DNA from: CAIVAT01 sp964355945
GTDB taxonomy: Bacteria; Bacteroidota; Bacteroidia; Bacteroidales; FEN-979
Direction: 5' to 3'
Assembly: GCA_964355945.1 (NCBI GenBank)
Contig: CAYHGE010000088.1
Span: 1-13,941 of the forward strand
DNA length: 13,941 nt
A program made the position numbers and the translations under genes. The stretch's first letter is position 1, and each line of letters opens with the position of its first letter. Below, piece by piece: positions 8,520 to 13,941 of this stretch. A model generated the notes under the pieces. That model was not told the DNA's origin and made no database searches. It saw only the letters and a program-made list of their open reading frames with translations.

Positions 8520-9209
8520 GTCGTTGATCCCCTGGATGCCTTTCAACTCTTCCAGCGTTTTAAAACTTTTATTTTTCTGCCTGTAAATCATGATGTTTTT
8601 CGTGATTGCGAATGGAAAATACGGATGGTGCAACAGTTCCTTAAATGTAACTGAATTCAGATCAATTGGATGGATGGAGTCAGCATTGACCGACAGATTT
8701 TTTTCGATCAGCCGGTACCGTGCTGTATCCATGCCAAACACCTCAAGTACCTGTTGTTTTTCAAAAAAACCATGCAGCCGTTCGCGGTAATTAATGATGC
8801 GCCTTGCAAACCCAGGGCCGATTCCCCTCAACTGCTGCAATTCAAAAGTATCGGCAGCGTTCAATTCAACCATGATAACTGGTTTTGCCGGAAATGATTT
8901 GTAATTCACTGAATCCTTTGTGAAGGCCCCAAACTTGCTCTTATATTGAAGATACTTCATGGACCTTGCAACACTGTCCGAATCAGCAGCTTTTTGCCAT
9001 TCAGCCTCAAATGTTTCGATCTCCTTTGCAAATCCTGAGAAATCGGGAGTTTTCTGAAAAGTACCAGACGGAATCACGGTGTTGGCAATGATTACGCACA
9101 AAAGAATCATACTCAGCACAAGTATTCCCCGCTGCTCAGTTCGGTTATAGGTGAGATAATCTCCTGCTAATTGCCCTATTTGTTTTTTGATCGCTTGAAT
9201 ATCCATCAT
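8475..9209 (-). CDS. Membrane-anchored helix-hairpin-helix (ComEA-like) protein
   Basis: A 244-residue protein with one hydrophobic segment at about 28-46 (GILVLSMILLCVIIANTVI) and a C-terminal half of helix-hairpin-helix repeats. The first repeat (about 115-160) reads VELNAADTFELQQLRGIGPG and has the classic GIGPG hairpin; a second, IDLNSVTFKELLHHPYFP, begins near 182, and a third hairpin-like GIQGIND lies near 224. Such motifs bind DNA backbone non-specifically. In ComEA they capture incoming DNA outside the inner membrane, so DNA uptake is possible but is inference. Charges before the membrane segment suggest an N-in, C-out topology. It lies 63 bp downstream of the DUF2851 gene on the same strand and overlaps the rhomboid 3' end by 45 bp. 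Confidence 0.85.
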   Translation of the reverse strand: MMDIQAIKKQIGQLAGDYLTYNRTEQRGILVLSMILLCVIIANTVIPSGTFQKTPDFSGFAKEIETFEAEWQKAADSDSVARSMKYLQYKSKFGAFTKDSVNYKSFPAKPVIMVELNAADTFELQQLRGIGPGFARRIINYRERLHGFFEKQQVLEVFGMDTARYRLIEKNLSVNADSIHPIDLNSVTFKELLHHPYFPFAITKNIMIYRQKNKSFKTLEELKGIQGINDSIFRRMIVYLRLSP

Positions 9210-9232
9210 TGTTTTATTTTAACAGTTTAATT

Positions 9233-9266
9233 CAAAATGCAGAGTCAAAATGTAAAATGCAAAATG
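9233..9266. repeat. Short AAAATG micro-repeat between two genes
   Basis: AAAATG occurs four times, at 9234, 9247, 9254 and 9261, the last three 7 bp apart. It fills the gap between the DUF2851 stop and the helix-hairpin-helix start. No clear promoter or hairpin is seen in it; it may be simple low-complexity spacer. Confidence 0.5.
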
Positions 9267-9272
9267 AGAGGA

Positions 9273-10547
9273 TCACCCAGCCCCTGTAAGCAAACGATGC
9301 CCGATCCGACATTCCAGACAACGCTTATTATCACAATAGAACTGCTTGAGCTGAAGCAGGGCCTGCGTTTGCATAGCATTGCTAACCGGGAACCCGGCTT
9401 GCTTCCAGCGGTCAATATGAACATTACCTTCCCCGGCGGTTAGCTCCAGAAAGCTTATGACCCCCTCACATAGATCAGGTTGCCCTTTCTCCAGGCCATA
9501 AAAAAATAAAAACGGAGCCATTCCGTTAATTTCGAACAACTTAACACATGATTCGCCCATGACCTTCCTTTGGCGGGTGGATGACTTGTCAAACATATAG
9601 TGACAGTCCCAATACTCTGATGCTGAAATTATCAAATCATCCATAACCCCGGCCAGTGTGCCCCTCTCAAACAAGTTAAAAAATGTTGCCTTCGTTTGAC
9701 ACAGAAAACCTGCAAGCTGGCTAATCCGGATGGTAGGGAAGTTAGGAGGACGCAGGCGGAGAAATTTCCACAAACTTCCTTCAATAGGTTTCAGGTTATA
9801 CTTACTGCAAAGAAATTGATACTCAAGGGTTAAACTACGTGGATAGGTGTCATGAAAGTCTTGGTTTAACATTCCCGCCTGCCCAAATAGCAGCGCCTCC
9901 AGTTGAAATATGCTGTCACAATGATGCCTGACAACTTTCAGCGGCAGCGACTTTGCCAGCAATTCAAAGGGAAGGCTGTTAATTTTAAATCCGAAACTGC
10001 TGGCGAGGTGCCTGTAACAAGCCTCCTCCCAATCGCTTGAACAACCGGCTAAAAGCTGCCTGATTGCGATAGATTTATTTTCCAGACGCTCAACAGCCAG
10101 GGCAGGAGCCCACAATCCAAAATCACCGGAGTCGGTCGTATTCAGCTGATTCATGCAGGGTATCCATTGGGTATTCTGCATCATCAACTTGTAGCGATCA
10201 TACATCCAGCCAGGAAACTGATTTTTGATTACGAGGGTTTGCATCGGTTCGCCATTCTGGTGAAAAACCTGACGATCAGCATCATAAACTACATGCAGGA
10301 TTGCATGGGTATATGCCGGATCTTCATGGTGACCATGTCTGAACCAATCAGATGCCACCACATGAATTTCAACATTACCGGCCCAGGTTGTATCACCGAT
10401 TCGGATCCTTGCATTAAAGAAGTCGGGGCCGCTGTCGCTGTTCTGCTCGCCGGGATGCAAAACCGACAGCAGTTCACCGGATTCTGTTCTGACTTCCTGA
10501 TTCAAATGCCTGTGCTGCCACAAGTAGGAGAGAAACGCTTCATTCAT
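9273..10547 (-). CDS. DUF2851 family protein
   Basis: A 424-residue protein recognised as DUF2851, a conserved family found mostly in Bacteroidota. Its N-terminal region has the family hallmarks: LHPGEQNSDSGPDFFNARI (30-48) followed by WAGNVEIHV and ASDW. The acidic and histidine-rich N-terminal part (EIHV, HGHHEDPAYTHAILHVVYD) looks like a nuclease-type or metal-binding fold, but I infer no function from that. The C-terminus has a CDNKRCLECRIGH segment with two cysteines three residues apart, a possible metal site. No signal peptide or membrane segment is seen. It heads a probable two-gene unit with the helix-hairpin-helix gene, and is divergent from the zapA-rny block across a 122-bp spacer. 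Confidence 0.92.
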   Translation of the reverse strand: MNEAFLSYLWQHRHLNQEVRTESGELLSVLHPGEQNSDSGPDFFNARIRIGDTTWAGNVEIHVVASDWFRHGHHEDPAYTHAILHVVYDADRQVFHQNGEPMQTLVIKNQFPGWMYDRYKLMMQNTQWIPCMNQLNTTDSGDFGLWAPALAVERLENKSIAIRQLLAGCSSDWEEACYRHLASSFGFKINSLPFELLAKSLPLKVVRHHCDSIFQLEALLFGQAGMLNQDFHDTYPRSLTLEYQFLCSKYNLKPIEGSLWKFLRLRPPNFPTIRISQLAGFLCQTKATFFNLFERGTLAGVMDDLIISASEYWDCHYMFDKSSTRQRKVMGESCVKLFEINGMAPFLFFYGLEKGQPDLCEGVISFLELTAGEGNVHIDRWKQAGFPVSNAMQTQALLQLKQFYCDNKRCLECRIGHRLLTGAG

Positions 10548-10613
10548 AGTACAAATTTTTAAGTGAATATTTTTACCGCTTAATCAGGTAAAGTGCCAAA
10601 AGGTAACCGGTTG

Positions 10614-10644
10614 TTGAAAAAAATAAAATAAATAATTATCTTTG
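10614..10644 (+). promoter_or_regulatory. Bacteroidota-type promoter for the coiled-coil/zapA block
   Basis: TTG at 10614-10616, a 20-bp spacer and TATCTTTG at 10637-10644 match the phylum consensus closely. The next ATG, at 10670, is 25 nt on and is preceded by an AGGAG (10658-10662), an unusually good ribosome binding site for this window. Confidence 0.78.
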
Positions 10645-10669
10645 CGGGAATTATAATAGGAGACTACCT

Positions 10670-10957
10670 ATGAAGGATGTTGCCACCCTGGTTTCCGGTA
10701 TCGAATATAAGTTGGGGAAACTTATTGAAAAACAGCACATTCTGCATGTTGAGAACGGAAAATACGGCATTGAAATACAAGAATTAAAACAAGAAATCAA
10801 CGAGCAAAAAAATACCATAAAACAACTCGAAGAGAAGCTTAAAATAGTCAGAATAGCTAAAACAACAGAATCAAAAGAAGGAAACGTTGAGGCAAAATTA
10901 AAAATCAACGAACTTGTGCGGGAAATCGATAAATGTATCGGGCTTTTAAATACTTAG
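10670..10957 (+). CDS. Small coiled-coil protein upstream of zapA
   Basis: A 95-residue soluble protein with a long heptad-rich stretch at about 16-58 (for example GIEIQELKQEINEQKNTIKQ), a short break rich in Thr, Ser, Glu and Gly (about 64-72), then a second helix KLKINELVREIDKCIGLLN. The C-terminal helix looks like the conserved part of small proteins found next to zapA in Bacteroidota. It is separated from zapA by 22 bp and shares its promoter. Size, helicity and neighbour suggest a ZapA partner playing the part that ZapB plays in enterobacteria, but that is inference from context; sequence alone gives no function. Confidence 0.8.
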   Translation: MKDVATLVSGIEYKLGKLIEKQHILHVENGKYGIEIQELKQEINEQKNTIKQLEEKLKIVRIAKTTESKEGNVEAKLKINELVREIDKCIGLLNT

Positions 10958-10979
10958 AATTCAATTCATAGTCAGGCCA

Positions 10980-11267
10980 ATGAACGAACTCTCCATATCG
11001 TTGCCCATTGCTGACCGGTCGTACCGGCTTGCAATTGACAAAGAACATGAGGAACTTTTTCGCAAGGCTGCCAAACTAATCGATAAAAGAATAAAAGATT
11101 ACTCAAGCAGTTACGCATATAAAGACAGGCAAGACCTCCTGGCCATGGTAGCATTGGAATATGCGACAGGATACCTGCAGAATGATCAGTTATTATCAGA
11201 TAATGAAGCTCAATGGAAAGCCAAGTTACTGGCAATGGATCATTTGCTGGATGAACAACTTAAGTGA
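10980..11267 (+). CDS. zapA: Cell division protein ZapA
   Basis: ZapA binds FtsZ and bundles its filaments at mid-cell. This 95-residue protein has the usual layout: an N-terminal beta part (ISLPIADRSYRLAIDKEHEE), a basic helix RKAAKLIDKRIKDY, then the long C-terminal helix beginning YKDRQDLLAMVALEYAT that forms the antiparallel tetramer. Length is typical. It follows the coiled-coil gene closely and is followed by the 6S-like RNA and rny. Confidence 0.93.
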   Translation: MNELSISLPIADRSYRLAIDKEHEELFRKAAKLIDKRIKDYSSSYAYKDRQDLLAMVALEYATGYLQNDQLLSDNEAQWKAKLLAMDHLLDEQLK

Positions 11268-11306
11268 GAAGCTGTTATTGTTCTTTGAAAATAATCTGAA
11301 GCTTTA

Positions 11307-11505
11307 CCCGCATTATTTCAGACAGTTTGTAATCCTAACATTACAAATATTAGGGCAACGCTCAGCAACCCGTAGGACAGGCCTCACTCCTGCTTCGGCA
11401 GGAGAACAGGGTTAATTCCCTGACAGTGGACGTTCGAAAAGTTTGGCAGCCCTATTCGTGTCGTTAGAGGATTATCAATACCTCGCTGAATAATGCGGGT
11501 TTTTT
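11307..11505 (+). ncRNA. ssrS: Probable 6S RNA
   Basis: The 323-bp space between zapA and rny folds into one long rod. The closing stem pairs 11307-11321 (CCCGCATTATTTCAG) with 11486-11499 (CTGAATAATGCGGG), 14 pairs with one bulged T, and is followed by six T (11500-11505). Inside, TAATCC/GGATTA (11330-11335 with 11469-11474) and TAAC/GTTA (11336-11339 with 11463-11466) continue the rod, then TAGGGC/GCCCTA (11351-11356 with 11449-11454). The apex holds CTCCTGC-TTCG-GCAGGAG (11387-11404) and CAGGG/CCCTG (11407-11422). A 200-nt rod with internal loops is the shape of 6S RNA, which binds RNA polymerase holoenzyme, and zapA-ssrS adjacency is known in proteobacteria. The exact 5' end is uncertain. 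Confidence 0.75.
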
Positions 11506-11539
11506 ATTCCCGCCGTAATCCTTCATATTTAATCACCAT

Positions 11540-11573
11540 GCTGTAGAGACGCCGCGTGCGGCGTCTCTACAGC
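11540..11573. repeat. Perfect 16-bp palindrome (REP-like element)
   Basis: GCTGTAGAGACGCCGC (11540-11555) and its exact reverse complement (11558-11573) are separated by two bases, giving a 15-bp stem with a CGTG loop. It is G+C-rich in an A+T-rich spacer, ending 17 nt before the rny ATG. No T run follows it on either strand, so it is not a normal terminator. GTAGAGACG...CGTCTCTAC palindromes resemble dispersed REP-like repeats of environmental bacteria; that link is from memory. Confidence 0.8.
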
Positions 11574-11590
11574 AAAAAACCAATATATCG

Positions 11591-13135
11591 ATGGAAGGAA
11601 CTCTAATATTTATCATTATCGGGGTCGCAGGGATTATCCTTGGTGGCGTTATCACAGGAACTATTTTAAACCGGGCACTGGAGCGTAAACGCGACGCATT
11701 GCTCAAAGATGCCATGGAAAAGGCAGAGGTGGTTAAAAAAGAGAAAATCTTACAGGCCAAGGAAAAATTCATGCAACTGAAAGGAGAGCATGAAAAATTC
11801 ATCTATGAGAAGAATGAGGAACTAGGCCGTAATGAAAATCGTTTTAAACAGAAAGAAGGCACCCTCAACATGAAAGTTGAAGAATTTTCCAAGAAACAAA
11901 AAGAGTTCATCACGATTAAGCAAAATCTCTCCCAACAGCTTGAAATCGTGAATAAAAAGCAGTCTGACCTTGACAAGGCACTGAAAATCCAGGTGGAAAA
12001 GCTTGAAGCCATCTCCAGCCTTTCCGCGCTTGAAGCCAAAGCGCAACTGATTGACACCCTCAAGGAGGAAGCGAAGACAGAGGCCATCGTTTACATGAAG
12101 GATATCATTGATGAGGCCAAACTTACCGCGAATACCGAAGCCAAGAAAATCATTATTGAAACGATCCAGCGTACAGCCTCTGAACATGCCATCGAAAATA
12201 CCGTATCTGTATTCAACATTGAAAGCGAAGAGATCAAGGGGAGGATTATCGGTCGTGAGGGAAGAAACATTCGCACGCTGGAGTCGCTCACCGGTGTTGA
12301 AATTATCATTGACGACTCTCCTGATGCAATCATACTTTCCGGATTTGACCCGGTACGACGTGAAGTTGCAAGGCTCGCCCTGCACAAACTTGTCACCGAC
12401 GGACGCATCCACCCTGCCCGCATCGAAGAGGTTGTTGCAAAAACAAAAAAACAGATTGAACAGGAGATTATTGAAACCGGCAAACGGATCAGCATCGACC
12501 TTGGTATCCATAACATGCACCATGAACTGGTGCGTATGATCGGGAAAATGAAGTATCGTTCCTCCTACGGTCAGAATCTCCTGCAACATTCCATTGAAGT
12601 TTCAAAACTCTGCGCTACCATGGCAGCGGAACTTGGTCTCAATCCTAAGATGGCCAAGCGTGCCGGGTTATTGCATGATATCGGGAAAGTGCCTGATACC
12701 GAACCCGAATTACCACACGCAGTGCTTGGGATGAAGCTTGCTGAAAAATTCAAGGAGAAGCCTGAAATCATCAATGCCATCGGCGCACACCACGACGAAG
12801 TGGAGATGAACAACCTCATCTCTCCGATCGTACAGGTTTGCGATGCCATTAGCGGTGCACGCCCCGGTGCGCGCAGGGAAGTCGTTGAAGCCTATATCGA
12901 ACGTTTAAAACATCTCGAGGAACTGGCACTCAGTTACCCGGGCGTTGTGAAGACCTATGCCATTCAGGCCGGTCGCGAACTGCGTGTCATTGTGGGCGCT
13001 GAAAAGGTTAACGACATGGAAGCCAACCAGATATCCTTCGATCTCTCCAAGAGAATCCAAAGTGAAATGACCTATCCCGGACAAATCAAAATTACGGTGA
13101 TCAGGGAAACAAGGGCGGTGAGTTACGCGAAATAA
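11591..13135 (+). CDS. rny: Ribonuclease Y
   Basis: RNase Y is a membrane-bound endoribonuclease that starts decay of many mRNAs. The 514-residue protein has the full family layout: an N-terminal membrane helix (about 4-26, LIFIIIGVAGIILGGVITG), a long charged coiled coil (30-200), a KH RNA-binding domain with GRIIGREGRN (217-226), and an HD domain with H333, the H362-D363 pair in LLHDIGK, HHD at 400-402 and D418, the metal ligands. Length is typical and nothing is missing. The ATG at 11591 has no clear Shine-Dalgarno sequence; it follows a strong palindrome and the 6S-like RNA. I see no TAnnTTTG in the 85 bp before it, so it may be read through from upstream. A bidirectional terminator follows. 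Confidence 0.97.
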   Translation: MEGTLIFIIIGVAGIILGGVITGTILNRALERKRDALLKDAMEKAEVVKKEKILQAKEKFMQLKGEHEKFIYEKNEELGRNENRFKQKEGTLNMKVEEFSKKQKEFITIKQNLSQQLEIVNKKQSDLDKALKIQVEKLEAISSLSALEAKAQLIDTLKEEAKTEAIVYMKDIIDEAKLTANTEAKKIIIETIQRTASEHAIENTVSVFNIESEEIKGRIIGREGRNIRTLESLTGVEIIIDDSPDAIILSGFDPVRREVARLALHKLVTDGRIHPARIEEVVAKTKKQIEQEIIETGKRISIDLGIHNMHHELVRMIGKMKYRSSYGQNLLQHSIEVSKLCATMAAELGLNPKMAKRAGLLHDIGKVPDTEPELPHAVLGMKLAEKFKEKPEIINAIGAHHDEVEMNNLISPIVQVCDAISGARPGARREVVEAYIERLKHLEELALSYPGVVKTYAIQAGRELRVIVGAEKVNDMEANQISFDLSKRIQSEMTYPGQIKITVIRETRAVSYAK

Positions 13136-13152
13136 TTTAGTTGTTTAAAAAC

Positions 13153-13189
13153 AAAAAACATGTAAATCGTTGATTTACATGTTTTTTTT
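13153..13189. terminator. Bidirectional terminator between rny and the tRNA 3' remnant
   Basis: AAAAAACATGTAAATC (13153-13168) pairs perfectly with 13172-13187 over 16 bp around a GTT loop, with T runs on the plus strand and A runs that become T on the minus strand. It can end rny and also minus-strand transcription from the right. Confidence 0.85.
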
Positions 13190-13190
13190 C

Positions 13191-13216
13191 GCGGACCAAA
13201 CGGGATTCTCACCCGT
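13191..13216 (-). other. tRNA 3'-end remnant (T-arm plus acceptor strand)
   Basis: On the minus strand this reads as a T-stem ACGGG, a 7-nt loop TGAGAAT, CCCGT, then acceptor TTGGTCC and a discriminator G, directly before the terminator hairpin. The loop differs from the TTCGAAT expected of a tRNA at two positions, including the conserved T and C. I cannot build D or anticodon arms from the bases upstream, so this is a 3' fragment, not a working tRNA. It matches 12 of 14 bases of the sequence at the right window edge. Confidence 0.6.
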
Positions 13217-13301
13217 TACTCCTTCAATGGTTGCTAATACTGACATTTCATTGATTCTGAAAACGTGAAAGTCTAATGGTAGTCGAACAATTTGCATATT
13301 T

Positions 13302-13568
13302 TCAGGGAAAACGCTTATAAATTGTCTTCCGATGATCGAAGGCAGAGAAGTACAATGTATCGTTTTCAATAAACAAACCTAACCTGTAATTGTGGATCCT
13401 GATCCGGTATGCAGTTCTATGTCCCTTGAGTTTAACCAGGTTTGGTATATCATTGACTGAAATACATTTAGATGTCAATTCAATAAAATCCTGAACTGCT
13501 TTTGCAACAGACTTGTCCCTGATCCTTTTAAGATCACGGTCAAAGGATGTAAAGAAAACTTGGTTCAT
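13302..13568 (-). CDS. RelE/ParE family toxin
   Basis: An 88-residue basic protein typical of the type II RelE/ParE superfamily: an N-terminal helical part (FDRDLKRIRDKSVAKAVQDF), then the beta-sheet core LVKLKGHRTAYRIRIHNYRLGLF and the end SAFDHRKTIYKRFP, a characteristic C-terminus of this group. RelE-like members cut mRNA at the ribosome, ParE-like ones poison gyrase; the sequence alone does not decide, although the HRK-IYKRFP ending resembles proteins usually annotated as RelE-like. The start ATG at 13568 overlaps the antitoxin stop by 4 bp (ATGA), so translation is coupled and the antitoxin is made first. The gene looks intact. It lies between two tRNA 3'-end sequences. Confidence 0.88.
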   Translation of the reverse strand: MNQVFFTSFDRDLKRIRDKSVAKAVQDFIELTSKCISVNDIPNLVKLKGHRTAYRIRIHNYRLGLFIENDTLYFSAFDHRKTIYKRFP

Positions 13569-13780
13569 TTTTCGAGGATACCGGAAAGTGTCCCCAACAC
13601 CTGATCGCGGCTTACTATTCCCGATTTACGGGCAGACAGCATTTTTTTTAAAAGGCTTTTATCATCCGGCTCGCTATCCTGGAGAAATTCAATTCCCTTG
13701 TATTTTTCTGCCATAACCCTGGCTGTTTCAATCAGTGCTTTACCAGCCTTTGTGCGTTCATTTACCTGTATGGTTGTCAT
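13565..13780 (-). CDS. Antitoxin partner of the RelE/ParE-type toxin
   Basis: A 71-residue protein directly upstream of the toxin and overlapping it by 4 bp. It begins MTTIQVNERTKAGKALIETA, a start often seen in small Bacteroidota antitoxins, has an acidic middle (EFLQDSEPDD) and a basic, helical C-terminus. The N-terminal strand and helix suggest a small DNA-binding dimer, and the C-terminal part probably wraps the toxin; both are inferred from the family type and position. The start at 13780 is only four bases after the promoter -7 element, and the next in-frame ATG is at residue 23, so the mRNA is probably leaderless or almost so. Confidence 0.82.
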   Translation of the reverse strand: MTTIQVNERTKAGKALIETARVMAEKYKGIEFLQDSEPDDKSLLKKMLSARKSGIVSRDQVLGTLSGILEK

Positions 13781-13784
13781 AGTG

Positions 13785-13815
13785 CAAAGATAAAACGCTT
13801 TTTTGCTACACGCAA
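13785..13815 (-). promoter_or_regulatory. Promoter of the toxin-antitoxin operon
   Basis: On the minus strand TTG (13815-13813), a 20-bp spacer and TATCTTTG (13792-13785) match the Bacteroidota consensus. The antitoxin ATG starts four bases later. Autoregulation by the antitoxin is expected for the family, but I see no clear operator palindrome. Confidence 0.72.
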
Positions 13816-13890
13816 TATATTTAACAGTTTATTTCATTTAACAAATGAAACTCAAAAAATTTGGGGTATAGTAGAGGTTACTAAAAATGC

Positions 13891-13925
13891 AAAAGCCCTG
13901 TAAATTTTTAATCTACAGGGCTTTT
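13891..13925. terminator. Terminator hairpin at the tRNA 3' end
   Basis: AAAAGCCCTGTA (13891-13902) pairs perfectly with TACAGGGCTTTT (13914-13925) around an 11-nt A/T loop. T runs occur on both strands. It sits two bases past the partial tRNA and would end its minus-strand transcript; it also insulates the toxin-antitoxin operon. Confidence 0.82.
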
Positions 13926-13928
13926 TTG

Positions 13929-13941
13929 CGGACCGGACGGG
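13929..13941 (-). tRNA. Partial tRNA 3' end (cut by window edge), identity unknown
   Basis: The minus strand reads CCCGT CCGGTCC G: the 3' strand of a T-stem, a 7-nt acceptor strand and a discriminator, followed after two bases by a terminator; CCA is not encoded. Only 13 bases are present, so the call rests on this pattern, the hairpin and the likeness to the remnant at 13191-13216. Confidence 0.5.

Noticed and set aside
9210..9272. Promoter for the helix-hairpin-helix gene
   Set aside because: Only an imperfect TACATTTTG is present within AAAATG micro-repeats; the match is not better than expected in such low-complexity sequence.
11540..11573. The palindrome as a Rho-independent terminator
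   Set aside because: It is followed by A residues on the plus strand and has no T run on the minus strand.
11822..12589. 255-residue minus-strand ORF within rny
   Set aside because: It is antisense to the conserved coiled-coil, KH and HD regions of RNase Y and matches nothing I recognise.
13217..13280. A complete tRNA extending the 3' remnant
   Set aside because: I could not form an anticodon arm, D-arm or a GGACCAA 5' acceptor strand from the bases next to the T-arm.
13175..13369. Small minus-strand ORF ending GENPVWSAKKNM
   Set aside because: Its C-terminus is the translation of the tRNA T-arm/acceptor remnant and the terminator, and its 5' part overlaps the toxin gene; peptides like this are common false gene calls at tRNA ends.

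Overview
The window looks like a chromosomal segment of a Bacteroidota bacterium, probably from a draft or metagenome assembly. The evidence is a DUF2851 protein, a Bacteroidota-style ZapA behind a small coiled-coil gene, a long 60-residue TPR-like array protein, and several promoters of the Bacteroidota type (TTG, 19-20 bp, TAnnTTTG) in front of genes. Most of it is housekeeping or conserved-hypothetical DNA. The accessory part is the right end.

Layout. 1-2716 (-): N-terminal 853 or so residues of a very large membrane-anchored TPR-like repeat protein that runs off the left edge. 2795-3448 (-): a LolD-type ABC ATPase. 3558-4903 (+): sucC, without sucD beside it, transcribed divergently from lolD. 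4887-7743 (-): an exported S41 (Ctp-type) protease followed, with overlap, by a soluble GT2-like glycosyltransferase. 7854-8519 (+): a rhomboid protease with no ATG start. 8475-10547 (-): DUF2851 protein and a membrane-anchored helix-hairpin-helix protein. 10614-13135 (+): promoter, coiled-coil protein, zapA, a rod-shaped RNA that fits 6S RNA, a REP-like perfect palindrome, and rny (RNase Y). 13153-13941 (-): a RelE/ParE-type toxin-antitoxin pair lying between two tRNA 3'-end sequences, each directly followed by a terminator hairpin.

Assembly caveat: both runs of 100 N (1737-1836 and 4444-4543) are flanked by identical 55-bp sequences. Removing the N run plus one copy (155 bp) restores the reading frame in both affected genes, so neither is a real frameshift and the true sequence is about 310 bp shorter than shown.

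How the parts fit: the cell-division/RNA block (coiled coil, ZapA, 6S-like RNA, RNase Y) looks like a co-directional unit started by one clear promoter. The envelope genes (LolD, S41 protease, rhomboid, TPR anchor) share a compartment rather than one obvious pathway. The most unusual structure is the toxin-antitoxin cassette between tRNA 3' ends, whose antitoxin start codon lies only four bases after its promoter -7 element.
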